From Fereydounia khargensis (lineage: Eukaryota > Basidiomycota > Ustilaginomycetes > Urocystidales > Fereydouniaceae): a stretch of 64,000 bases of DNA. The position numbers and the translations under genes are program-made. Below the pieces are notes generated by a model, which ran no database searches, had not been told where the DNA came from, and worked only from the letters and a program-made list of their open reading frames with translations. The first letter of the stretch is position 1, and each line of letters opens with the position of its first letter. This document shows positions 42,219 through 51,468 of this stretch, one piece after another. The stretch is from contig JAOCZO010000013.1 of assembly GCA_026413255.1 (NCBI GenBank), positions 287,124-351,123 of the forward strand, written 5' to 3'.

Positions 42219-43136
42219 ATGATGGTCAAAATCTCTGCTGTCCTTCTTCTTCTTTCCCTAGGCCTCTTTTCAGCTCCGATAGAGGCCGGTGAAGGGCTCA
42301 AGTCAGGCTCTGGCCGAATTGATAAGGCGCTCAGCATCCTCCTTTTAAAAACAAAGCCGCAAGGATTCTGAAAGGAGCATCTCCGAGGCAGGAAGCCACC
42401 TTTGTCCACCACGACCGTCTCTACGGCCCTAACCGTCACGCCAACCGTGACTGTCTTCAAGTTGGCCACTCCTAAGGTCACAACAGTGACCCGAACCAAA
42501 GATAGTACAGCCTACACGACTGTCCTGCAGACCGAGAACAAGGTTGCTGCTACGGCCTACACCACTGATGCCACAATCACCGTTACCGAAATTCAGAGTA
42601 CCACGCAAACCTCTGCAGTACCGACGACCATGACCGACTCCACCACAATGACAGTTTACGAGCCCACAACCACGACGGTGTTCACAATGATCAATGCCGG
42701 AATTCTTGTCCGTGTGGAGGGACTAGAGGAGCGCTTCAACGTTCCCAAGCCGCTCCTCCCCTACCAGGATGCTCTGAGCGACGCTTGCCTCAAGCTCATC
42801 TACGGATCCACGGCGGACACACCCGTGAAAATCACAAGGACAAAGACGGTGTTTGCCAAGACTTCTCAGACGGTAACAGTCACCGTTGGCAAAACACAAG
42901 GCACAAAGACTCTACGTATTGCAACGACGGTGACCCAGACAGTCCCCGTAACTGTCAAGACTACTGTCAGCAACACGTTGACCAAGAGTGTCACCCGAAC
43001 CAACACCGATACATTGCGTGTGACGGATGTCATCACAATCGCTGAGACTGCAAAGACAACAGAGGTGAAGACTACAACCCTGGCCTCGCCTACCGTGACG
43101 ACCGCAAGCACACAGGTGCTTTACCCCTCGAAGTGA
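42219..43136 (+). CDS. Secreted Thr-rich protein
   Basis: The model has two exons (42219-42288 and 42388-43136) giving 272 aa. Exon 1 encodes a signal peptide (MMVKISAVLLLLSLGLFSA, cleavage near PIEA). A TGA in the same frame at about 42369 falls in a 99-nt intron with an unusual GTGAAG donor and a GAG acceptor; splicing joins the signal peptide to GRKPPLSTTTVST in frame. Over a third of the mature protein is Thr or Val in TVTVT/TTT patterns, apart from one more ordinary segment (GILVRVEGLEERFNVPKPLL, with one Cys after it). Such a composition suggests heavy O-glycosylation, as in cell-wall mannoproteins. No GPI signal is visible at the C-terminus. If the intron is not real, the gene is interrupted. 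Confidence 0.55.
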
Positions 43137-43357
43137 AAGAAATGATAACCGTGGCCTCTGTCGCTTGAAAAGCAATGTTGCGGCATCCTGGTCGATTTGT
43201 ATGAGATTATCGTACAGTATACTGTTACTATTTGACAAATTGATGTTTTGTCTTGCATGCTTTTGTAATCAGCTGTACACAGGAAGCCTGAAAGGTACTG
43301 TAAAGCAAAGGAAAAGTGCTTCGCGCTTATGATCCATAACGTACTGTATCAGTATCA
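43137..43357. other. 3' flank of the Thr-rich gene
   Basis: It contains ATCGTACAGTATACTGTTAC (43208-43227) and GTACTGTATCAGTATCAG next to the repeat element. Nothing else is seen. Confidence 0.4.
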
Positions 43358-43607
43358 GTTGAAGGGTCGAGTAGCTGGAATTGATTGCAGTGGTGATGAG
43401 CTTCGGTACGGCACAGTACTGTATCGTACAGGATTAGGATTTGATTCACTGCGCGTGCTAAGGTGGCAGGGTGTGCATGCAAACATGCTTCCTTGCAGGC
43501 ATTGGGGTGTTTACGCAAACACGCGCGCTTGCTGGCGCTGAGCGGTTCGCGCAAACAGCCTCAATTGCAGGCACTGCACTGTTTGCGCAAACGCTCTTCA
43601 TTTGTAT
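43358..43607 (+). repeat. MITE-like repeat element, copy 1 (diverged), with 36-bp array
   Basis: The left end GTTGAAGGGTCGAGTAGC and the next 80 bp match the element at 49561. After this lie three complete 36-bp units (43469, 43505, 43541) and a partial fourth (43577). Each has a near-palindrome related to TGTTTGCGCAAACA followed by about 16 variable bases ending in a GCAGGCAYTG-type block. The right end (ACGCTCTTCATTTG) is a decayed form of the inverted repeat ACCCTTCAACTA. This right end overlaps the last codons of the secreted-protein gene at 43598-44185. Confidence 0.65.
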
Positions 43608-44185
43608 CTAAATCTACGAAGGGCTTTGAAGGCCAACGATCCAGCAAAGCCTTCTTGGATGTCTTTCTGCACCTCAGGCGTCAAGTAGGCCTTCACCGCG
43701 TTGGAATCCTTGAGACAGCTCAAGTTCCAGCAAGACTTGAGACTATCATACTTTTCCTTGTGCTTGAGGAGATCTTCAAAAGCCTTCTGCCACATGTCAA
43801 AACCAGTATACAGCGCGCGCATCTTGAGTCCGCGATCTACTTCCTCTGAGTTCAAATATCTGAACAGCATTCGCGCACGCTCGACTGTGCTTTGTTCCGC
43901 TTTCTCTTCGTCTTTGAGTAGAAGGTCAGACTTGCTGATCCCATGCCATTCAAGTGCCGATCTGGCTAGATCCTTTTTACGCCAGACAGCGTCTCGGATT
44001 TCGCTTCTAAGCTCTGTTGGATCCGCCATGCGTTGAAGAATGTACTCTGGATCTTGGTGGACGTGCCTTCGCCATTCGCTTTCAAAGTAGAAGTCATGTG
44101 AAGGTTTTTGATCTTGAAAGGGATGCTGAGCCATGGTAAGCAGAGCAGCAGCCACAAAGAATGTGACAGTGACAACAGGACGCAT
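43598..44185 (-). CDS. Secreted helical protein, effector-type family member A
   Basis: 195 aa from the ATG at 44185, with a signal peptide (MRPVVTVTFFVAAALLTMAQ). The mature part is predicted helical and charged, with YFESEWRRH, DPEYILQRMADPTELRSEI, ERARMLFRYLNSEE and ALYTGFDMWQKAFEDLLKHK. The broken gene at 45436-46265 shares these blocks in the same order (EYFEIRW, EPGYILDGWDDTSDLSEGI, DRARMVFAHLNAE, AMYTGLEMKQRAFGDLLKYK). The secreted proteins at 51999-52526 and 53291-53821 show weaker resemblance. No known domain is seen. The stop codon and 3' end lie in the decayed end of the repeat element at 43358, so the C-terminus may have been altered by that insertion. Confidence 0.68.
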   Translation of the reverse strand: MRPVVTVTFFVAAALLTMAQHPFQDQKPSHDFYFESEWRRHVHQDPEYILQRMADPTELRSEIRDAVWRKKDLARSALEWHGISKSDLLLKDEEKAEQSTVERARMLFRYLNSEEVDRGLKMRALYTGFDMWQKAFEDLLKHKEKYDSLKSCWNLSCLKDSNAVKAYLTPEVQKDIQEGFAGSLAFKALRRFRYK

Positions 44186-45097
44186 GATGCCTTGAAGAAT
44201 TGTTCGGTGAACTTATGCCAGATGCAGTTTTGCGTAACTGATGTGGAGAAGACAAGCTTTGGGAAAATGACAATGCTATGTCAAGGGGCCCAAGGAGCAT
44301 ACTTTATGTAGAGAAGCAGATCATTCAAACGCATGCTGACAGCTCTTACAGGCCATGGACGCATCACTGAGACAGCCCTTCCGAAAAATGCCCGTGGATT
44401 TGCGCGCAAAGCAATGCGTAAGCGCCATCATCCGAAGCTCCGGAGGTTCCTGTCCAGGCTCAGAGTGTCTACATACAGTATGTTCTGCTTGAAATTGGCA
44501 GGGTGGCGACAATCCCTTTGATGAGCACAGTAAGGCTCAGACCTTCTGCCATCACTGAGTTCCCGGCCAGCTCTTTGATCCAGTACATCACTTGAAGACA
44601 AGAATCTAACCAGGAAGAATTCACATCCGAGCGCCACCACCCATCTCAGCATTTCAGACGCTTGACGGAGCCGAGCAATGCCGGGCCTAGTGAGTCGGGC
44701 CTCTCATCAGAAAGTCACTCCTTGGGACAAGAGTAGCGTTGTTGATACTTGAAATGGCACTTGGACTTGCAACAAAGGGGAAAAGAACCAGCTCACGTCT
44801 TACAGTGTTTCAAAATAATCTTTGCTTTGACCTCTAGTCTTTACATGTTGCTGCAGCGTCACACTGCTCCTATCGAGCTTCTATTGTACTTCAGGGCCGT
44901 TTCTTCAGATGAAGGCTTGGGAAAGGAATGAGCCTTGTCAATTGTATCCAATGAAGCCTTCAGGCTTCTGATGCAAGTGCACTCCACCGAAAGAACCGCG
45001 ACGTTGTACCAGTCATCCCTTGGCCCTAGCAGTAAGGCCGGTCTTACGTGCTCCAGATTTGCTGCCAGATGAGTGGCTTTGGATTTGCAATCGCAAG
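44186..45097. other. Intergenic region between the two paralogous secreted-protein genes
   Basis: No gene or repeat could be supported. The two genes are divergent across this interval and the 5S-like sequence that follows. Confidence 0.4.
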
Positions 45098-45240
45098 CAC
45101 AGCATCAACCATCCTGTAGTGTGGTTCAGTTTCAATCATAGTGGAACGGGAAAAGTCAAACCTCCGAGCCGAAGCTAAGCACGCTAGTCCTGACTCGGTC
45201 CGGACTGAGCTGCCTTGGAAAGGAGTACTGTGATGCTGTG
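45098..45240 (+). rRNA. 5S rRNA-like sequence, probably a diverged relic
   Basis: GAGCCGAAGCTAAGCACG matches the box A region of eukaryotic 5S rRNA genes (GAAGCTAAGCA), and the next 60 bases (GACTCGGTCCGGACTGAGC, then CTGCCTTGGAA) follow the order of the intermediate element and box C. The ends CACAGCATC and GATGCTGTG are perfectly complementary, as helix I should be. The length of 143 nt exceeds the usual 118-121, the extra bases lying in the first half, and the downstream T run is weak. It is probably a pseudogene, or a dispersed diverged copy. Confidence 0.35.
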
Positions 45241-45435
45241 TTTGTGATGGCGCTTAAAACGGCGGCGGTCACTTCACTTCATGCTCTCAGAAATACGAAA
45301 AGCAAAGCTTTGGACTTCAACCGAATCATGCAAAAGGGTCCGATCCTAAGGTGGTCATTACGGAGGACGGGCTTTCCCGTCTGAAGCAGGTTGATGTCCT
45401 CAGCTCATCGCGGCTCGGACAGAAAGTACTGAATT
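45241..45435. other. Short intergenic stretch upstream of the broken secreted-protein gene
   Basis: Nothing recognised. Confidence 0.3.
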
Positions 45436-46265
45436 TTGGATTTAGTTGATGGCGCTAACCCTTCACTCGTGTGCCGAAATCCTGAAGCGTTGAGGTTCAT
45501 ACAGGATCCTTCCAAATCCTCAGAGACACAGGAAAGGAAGATCATGCGCTTTGAAAAGTCTGATAAAAGGCCTGCAACTCCCTTTCGCTTTTCTGATCAC
45601 TTCTCTCGCAAGTCAGAACTGCCTCAAGCTGAATCGTTTCTTTTCCATTCATCTAGGGGACTGCCAGCAGGTACTCTATTCACCCGCTTTCGACACACAA
45701 CGCGACTAATCATCACCTTTACCATCCTGATCGTGGCAATCGCGGTGCTCATTGCGGCACAACCTCCACGCCTCGACCTGCTGCCCTCCTCAAACGAGTA
45801 TTTTGAAATTCGTTGGCATGACCTCTGGGGTGATAGTGAGCCTGGGTACATTCTTGATGGTTGGGACGACACGTCGGACCTCTCTGAAGGAATCAGTAGG
45901 GCCATCTTTGAAAAAGAGAAAGTGGCAAAGGAAGCGCAGAAGTTGGAATCAGCAAGGAAAATCTCGGCCTTGACCTGACACCAGGTCAAAGCACGGTCGA
46001 TCGTGCGCGTATGGTGTTTGCACATTTGAACGCGGAGGGATTGAATCGCAAAGTCAAGCTAGGTGCCATGTACACTGGGCTTGAAATGAAACAGAGGGCT
46101 TTTGGAGACCTCCTGAAATACAAGCAAGAATACGATCTTCGGCTCGCTTCTCAGGGCTCCAAGGCAGTGGACGAACTTTTCACGCCCCAGGAAACGGAGG
46201 AAATCAGGGAGGCCCATGCTGGATCCGGAGCCTTGACGAGTAGCCTCGGCATGTACGTGGTGTAA
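45436..46265 (+). pseudogene. Effector-type family member B, membrane-anchored, broken by a one-base deletion
   Basis: The first part (45436-45978) starts MDLVDGANP or, more likely, at a later ATG such as 45544, and has a strong hydrophobic segment (LIITFTILIVAIAVLIAAQ). It is followed by EYFEIRWHDLW and EPGYILDGWDD, homologous to member A. Near 45948 the homologous frame shifts by one base (KEAQKL, then GISKENL in another frame) and continues through DRARMVFAHLN and DLLKYKQEYD to the TAA at 46265. Adding a single base makes 277 codons exactly, so one G is missing from a GG run. The N-terminus is longer than in member A, so the hydrophobic segment could be an anchor rather than a cleaved signal. 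It is a pseudogene or an assembly error. Confidence 0.6.
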
Positions 46266-47082
46266 TGGAGGCACCAAAACTCCTCTTTGACTCTTTCGTG
46301 TAAATATGTAAGGTTGGCTGTCAAATCATTCTGGTTTCGTTGCGATTTACAACCAAGTACGCTAGATGTACTGTATAGATCTGTTTAATAAAGTGTGTCG
46401 GTCCCTTTCCTCCACTGTACACGCTTTAAGCACCCGTCAAGCTTAGAAAACCAAAGGAAATTCCTCACATACTGTACAGTATAGGGCTATGAAGACTTTT
46501 TTAAGTGCCACCACAGCGTTTGCATCAGAATCTATTCACGATAAGCTTCAATCTCAGAAGGTGCATCTTCAGTTGTGAACGGCAGATACTGTTCTGTCGT
46601 GTTTCACTCGGATGTGTCCATGTCATCAGACCTGAGAAAGAGGACATCTGCTGCCACGAAGGCAATTGGGAAAGGCAGTCTAATCTGAACGGGTCCAAGC
46701 CTTGGTAAAGTGGCGCAAACGGAAATTCGGAGCCCTGACTCCCTAGCTTGTTCAGACTTACCGCCGGATCCGGAACAGAAACCAACTTCGAAGGGAGGCA
46801 AGAGCTACTGCAGCTTTGACTTTGTGTGTTGCTGCACTGTGAGTCGGAACGACCTAAAAAGGACTCGGAGACTGGCGGCCGTAAATGGGAAGAATGGAGA
46901 AAGTTTAGGCTTGAAGCACCAACAATGAAACCCATCAGCAGACCTAGTCCGGGAGGGAAATCCGATGAGGTGCTCTCGAAGAACTGAACAAGGATGAAAG
47001 GCTTAAATGGGAGTGAGAGCAGCTTCATCTGTCGTTCTGATTCTTTCTTTCGCACTGCCCCTTTGCTTAATTCGACCAATCA
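46266..47082. other. Intergenic region
   Basis: TGTACTGTATAG (46367-46378) and ATACTGTACAGTATAG (46470-46485) lie 3' of the broken gene. A minus-strand open frame of 184 codons (47079-46525) has no recognisable features. Confidence 0.4.
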
Positions 47083-47698
47083 ATGAAACTCCAGGTGCTG
47101 TTCCACACAGTCCTATTCTATGTACAGATCGGCCTTGTCATGACGGCGTATCTCACCGACGAGGGCTATGTGGCCTTCTATTGCTCGGACGCTCTCGCTC
47201 TTATCAATGGACTGGAACCGATGTTAAGAGAGCCCGACTTCCACCCTCACGTTGTAAGGTGATTAGAAAGAGCAAAAGATACTGCTATATTAAAGTGGAG
47301 GCTGACTTGCTGGAGCTACGCTGACGAAATGTCACTTCTTCTTCTTCTTGATCAGACTGATAAGGTCGCTCAATCTTGAATGGCCCGGCTTAGACAGCCC
47401 AAACCTGTTCCTGGTGTACGATGAGCACCTTGGAAGCCTTCCTGAGGCACGGAAGCAGGAATACTTTGAGAGGATCAGAAACATAAAGCTGCAATACCCC
47501 GACACGGGACCGAAAGGACTGAATGCATTTAGCAAAACACGCTCTCGAGTCTGGAGGTTTTCCCTGCCCCCGCGTGGGAAGACAGACAACAAGCTCAAAG
47601 GGGCTGGCTCCATCAGCTTTCCGGATCGAGGGAAAGCGAAAGAACAAAAATGGAAGACTTTTAAAAGCTTCAACGATGTCACTCATAATCGTGGATAG
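47083..47698 (+). CDS. Predicted secreted basic protein, unknown
   Basis: The model has two exons (47083-47258, 47356-47698) giving 172 aa. Exon 1 encodes a hydrophobic start (MKLQVLFHTVLFYVQIGLVM) that would act as a signal peptide. The join HPHVV/RLIRSLNLEWPG is in frame with an AAG/GTGATT donor and a TTGATCAG acceptor. The second half is rich in Lys/Arg with SRVWRFSLPPRGK and KWKTFKSFNDV. I do not recognise the family. A competing frame from 47007 also begins with a hydrophobic stretch (MGVRAASSVVLILSFALPL) but runs into a stop at 47324 without joining the second exon. I prefer the model given, with moderate doubt. Confidence 0.42.
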
Positions 47699-47810
47699 GA
47701 ATCGCCAAGATGCCCAAGTTACTTTCTTTTGAGCTCGCAACAATGCGGTTGAACATTCGAGGATACGAAGAGGAAGTGGCAAGAGTGATACGAGGGTTTA
47801 GAGCAAGTGC

Positions 47811-49266
47811 TTAGACAGCTTGGGTATGTATGGCAGACTCGAGCCCAACGAGAAGGCCAATCACATTCATGTCACCAAAGGGTGAGATCTGAGAGGCAAG
47901 CATGCCGCAAGTTCCATCGTCAAAATCGGCCCACCCTGCGCCAAAAAGAAAGCGAAGGTCAGTCAAACTTCTGCTTTCTTCAGTCAAGAGTGCGTGAGTG
48001 TATTCACAGTAGCAATTGGCAATACCACACCAGTACAGGGACTGTTGGAGTCCGCAGGAAGGAGGGTTAGTATCGGCAGATGAACTGATATATTGAAGCG
48101 AAAGGCGCGAAAAGGGAGACTCACGTTGGCGCTGCGCTGGAAGAGGGGGTGCTTGGCTGGTGAACCGAAGGTACGTTGTGTTGGAGGTCAGTGGTTTAAA
48201 GCGCAAGCCGAGATGGGAGCAGCAAGAAGTGGAGAATTCTGGGAGAATTCTGAGAGGACATACTGTTGACTTTCAGCCCACCAAAAGCCCAGTTCTTTGG
48301 CAGGCCCGGAGCACCAAGCTCGACAATCGGATTGGTAAGTTCGGGGATAGCATCGGGTAAATCCTTGGTGAGATCTTGTTGAAGTTTGCCTGTAAGCTGA
48401 TCTTTCTTGAGCAGCTCAACAGAATCAGGCTTGAGTATCTGGTTACCAGTGACTGGATGAGTTCCCTTGTTGACAAGCGCGGCAAGAACCTGGCAATAGT
48501 CACGCGGGTTGGCAAACAGGCCGGCGCCACCATACTGAACCTCAACTTTGCTGTCCTGCAGGGGCATCCAGTGTGGGATTCCCGAGATCGATCCATCGGA
48601 AGTCGCACGGAAGTTCATGCCAGCCAGCCTGGGAAGGAGGCCAGCTGACTCGGGGAGGAAGCTCATGTTCTTGGCTCCCACTGGCTCGAGGATGTTCTCT
48701 TGCATGTAGTCATTAAGCGATTGGCCAGATACGCGCTCAATAAGCTGACCGACCCAGTCAATACCTGTGGCATAATGCCACTCGCTGCCAGGCTCGGCAA
48801 CGAGGGGAGCAGTGATGGAAGACTTGCTGCAGGCAAATGAGGAGAGGCTCTTGCTGTCAAACCACTTTTTGACCTCGCGGTTGAAAAAAGGGTAGCCCTG
48901 GCCGCAGGTGTGAGTGATCAGATTCCAGACGGTTGGCTTGTGCTTGGGAGCTGATCCGTCCATAAGCTTGGCATCTGCCAGTTCGGAGCAATACTTGCTG
49001 GCATCATCGTCAAGGGAGACTTTGCCTCGTTCCACAAGCTGAAGGAGGGCAATGGCGGTGAGGAGTTTTGTGCAGCTAGCGATCCAGAAGATGGCATCCT
49101 TGGGCATGGGCTCGTCCTTTCCAGCCTGGCGAACACCTCCGGCGGCGTAGGCAAGCTCCCTGCCTTGGCGGTCAGTGGCATAAAAGACGCAGCCAGGGAC
49201 GTTATTGACATCCTTTGTGGCCTCGTCAATCTGTGCTTGGGTGCTCTGCTGAAGTTGGCTTGACAT
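47811..49266 (-). CDS. Serine hydrolase of the beta-lactamase/LovD-type family (class C fold)
   Basis: Four exons (49266-48264, 48156-48125, 48041-48008, 47935-47811) give 397 aa. The catalytic S-x-x-K is SCTK at residues 64-67; the Tyr motif is YATG at about 165; a late WCGIANCYWW block takes the place of the KTG/HTG triad. The spliced C-terminus (WADFDDGTCGMLASQISPFG) closes the family fold, and without the two small exons this block would be lost. Fungal members are esterases or acyltransferases (LovD-like) more often than true lactamases. It lacks a signal peptide, so it is cytosolic. A TTTATATA box (49325-49332) lies about 60 bp upstream. Its promoter region holds the repeat element at 49561. 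Confidence 0.85.
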
Positions 49267-49324
49267 GGCGGTTTGTGTACTTGGGCCAGAGGTTTGGGCG
49301 TGTGTTCCCTGACACCCCTCTGAG

Positions 49325-49332
49325 TATATAAA
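49325..49332 (-). promoter_or_regulatory. TATA box of the serine hydrolase gene
   Basis: TTTATATA (minus strand) lies about 60 bp before the ATG at 49266. Confidence 0.5.
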
Positions 49333-49560
49333 CAATGGTTCTCCCCGCTCTCTCCGTAAGTACAGTACTGTAGGCTTGCGGACAGAGAGGATGCAGCACA
49401 TATTCAAGTCATGTGCCCATGCTCTCAAGAAAAATATCCCCGCCTGCATAACATCTGTCTTTGCGTGTGGAGGTTCGGGCGGCTTGCGCACCCAAAACAG
49501 TCACGCGGGGTATCTAGAGAGACCCTGGACGCACGGGGCAGCAGCAGTCTTGTTCGATAC
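49333..49560. other. Upstream region of the serine hydrolase gene
   Basis: It contains AGTACAGTACTGTAGG at 49361-49376. Nothing else was noticed. Confidence 0.3.
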
Positions 49561-49821
49561 TAGTTGAAGGGTCGACTAGCTGGAATTGATTGCAGTGGTG
49601 ATGAGCTACGGTGCAGTACAGTACAGTGCAGGATTTTGATTTGAATCGAGGGTGCGCGCGCGAGCACGCTGATCCATGGACTGGAGGGTGCGCGCGCGAG
49701 CACGCTGATCCATGGACTGGAGGGTGCGCGCGCGGACACGTTGGGAGCGCTCCGCCAGGGTGCGCGCACGAACACGTCGGGCAGGGCCAAGAAGGGTGCG
49801 CGTGCGAACACCCTTCAACTA
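49561..49821 (+). mobile_element. MITE-like element with 12-bp terminal inverted repeats and internal 36-bp array, copy 2 (best copy)
   Basis: The element starts TAGTTGAAGGGT (49561-49572) and ends ACCCTTCAACTA (49810-49821), a perfect 12-bp inverted repeat whose outer TA could be the target-site duplication of Tc1/mariner-type insertion. A leader of about 85 bp follows, then units of exactly 36 bp at 49650, 49686, 49722, 49758 and 49794. The repeat is GGGTGCGCGCGCGAGCACG (19 bp, near-palindromic). The 17-bp remainders are identical in units 1 and 2 but different in 3 and 4. The last unit runs into the right terminal repeat. There is no transposase inside, so it would be non-autonomous. Confidence 0.72.
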
Positions 49822-51237
49822 TGCTCTTCATAGCTGGGAAACTACTTGGCATTGGAGTGTACTGTACTCGACTCAAGTATGATCTTTTGCCTTCCCATAC
49901 TCCCGGTCCCATTGTCCTTTGCTGCCCACTTCAGCCGCCATTGTATTGTATGTTGTACGCGGAAAAGGATCTAGCCAGCACTTCACGGGCGCACAAATGT
50001 TTGGGGAATTTGCGGGGCCCTGCCCAGCCTGAGCTTGCAACGAGCGAGAATCAGGCCGTAACTTGCTCCGAGATTGCTGCGGGCTGCCAAGCTGGTCTCG
50101 AAGGTTGACACTGCCTTCACCGCGCACGACTCAATTGTCTTAGTGGCGCGCCGAGAACCAGCCACGTCACCGCTCAGACTTTCACATCAGACGACTGCAA
50201 GAGGCTGCGAACGTGTGATCCAGAAAGGCATGGAACAGGGGGCTCATTTGAGAGGTCTAGTATGGTAGTGCAGCATAAGCTGGCCAAACCGTGCAAGTTT
50301 GTTCACTTGAGTCTATGACAGTCCAACATGCCAATCGAATGATACTGTACCGTGACTGCAATATGTGGGAACAGGCGACTCGATAGTTGCAAGCCGCTCA
50401 CCAGTCTTGTCTGCACGCAACGCATTACGCAAAGTAGGTTCGGATCATGGACAGTGGCTTCGCATGGCTTCAGACCAAATTTGAACAGCGATGACTGAAT
50501 TGTTTCCGCAGGAGCAAGTCGCGATTTGGAGCGTTTCTGAGCGCCAATCACAAAACCAGTGGCTGTTCCAGCCTCTACAGCCGCAGAACGTTACAGTAGC
50601 TTCGGTACTGTATTTCACCGGGAAAATCCCATTGTCTTATTACGCCAGTCTGCTGATTGTTCAAGGGTCGTTCAAGTGGCGCTCTTTTACGCAGTCCGTA
50701 CCGATCAAGGCCGAGCCGAGGACCGCAGCAAGAACGGAGGTCAGAATCAAAAAGGCATTCGACTGCGTAAAGTTACTGACTACCACTCAAAGCTAGCGTG
50801 CCGTCCGAAACTAACATGCTGTCCGAAGCTAGGAACGCCACAGCTGTCTCGGACACGGAGGAGCAGCACCATTTCCTGAGCATGCCATTGCAATCAGCTG
50901 ACCTTTAGGGTCACGCATCAGTACTCTGCGTCGATCACCTCTCTTAGGCTCTACCAAAGGAACATACTGACCAATCATTTTCCCTTTGACTAGGCTGTTT
51001 GCGCTTTTGGGAGAATCGTCGATTGCAGCATCTGATGGAAAGGAGAAGCATATAAGCAGGCCGATCTAGGCTCAGGTTCCTTCTCTTCTCCCCCATCGTT
51101 CTTCTCTCTCAATTCTTTCACATTCAAAACTGACATTCGCAAGCAATCAAGTGAGCTCAACTTGTTCAAACATGCTCTCAATCTACTCTGCCCTGGTTAC
51201 TGACATGGTCCACCATTACTAAAACCTGATACAGCAA
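49822..51237. other. 1.4-kb gene-poor stretch
   Basis: No supported gene. TACTGTA-type motifs occur at 49858, 50343 and 50606. The right end carries a TATAAG box at 51051-51056 and a 5' UTR intron (GTGAGC at 51151, acceptor ACAG at 51234) for the next gene. Confidence 0.4.
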
Positions 51238-51468
51238 ATGAAGCTCACCTGCGCTGTCCTTGCTATGGTTGCCTCTCTGGCCTTCTTGGTGCCTTTCTCC
51301 ACGTGCCGCCCCGTCCTTGATGTTGGTGGACTGCGCGAGACGATCTATGAGCTAGAGACTGCTCTTACTGAAGGACGAGATGTCGAGCCCACCAAAGTCG
51401 ACCCTCACCCTCGACCTGATTTGCCTATTCGCACTATGGGTGGCGTAGTTGTGAAGGACTACAATTAG
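51238..51468 (+). CDS. Very small secreted protein
   Basis: 76 aa with a signal peptide (MKLTCAVLAMVASLAFLVPF, cleavage near STCRP). The mature part of about 52 residues has no Cys beyond the cleavage region and contains GGLRETIYELETALTEG, likely one helix, then a Pro-rich stretch (DPHPRPDLPIR). An intron in the 5' UTR ends three bases before the ATG, like the genes at 39559 and 41105. Unknown family; small size, secretion and regulated-type TATA promoter suit an effector or a secreted peptide. Confidence 0.58.
   Translation: MKLTCAVLAMVASLAFLVPFSTCRPVLDVGGLRETIYELETALTEGRDVEPTKVDPHPRPDLPIRTMGGVVVKDYN

Noticed and set aside
46525-47079. 184-codon minus-strand frame upstream of the gene at 47083
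   Set aside because: It lacks recognisable domains and a convincing signal peptide, and it overlaps the probable promoter of the plus-strand gene.
49650-49812. CRISPR array reading of the 36-bp repeat/variable-segment structure
   Set aside because: The genome is eukaryotic, the units lie inside an inverted-repeat element, two variable segments are identical, and there are no cas genes. A MITE with an internal minisatellite explains it better.
49611-50108. Open frame encoding 12-residue repeats (GCAREHADPWTG) over the 36-bp array
   Set aside because: Any 36-bp tandem array keeps frames open. The related array at 43469 does not keep the same frame relative to the shared leader, and there is no signal peptide or downstream domain.
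50491-50796. 101-codon plus-strand frame between the element at 49561 and the small secreted gene
   Set aside because: No signal peptide or motif, and two overlapping frames are open for a similar length.
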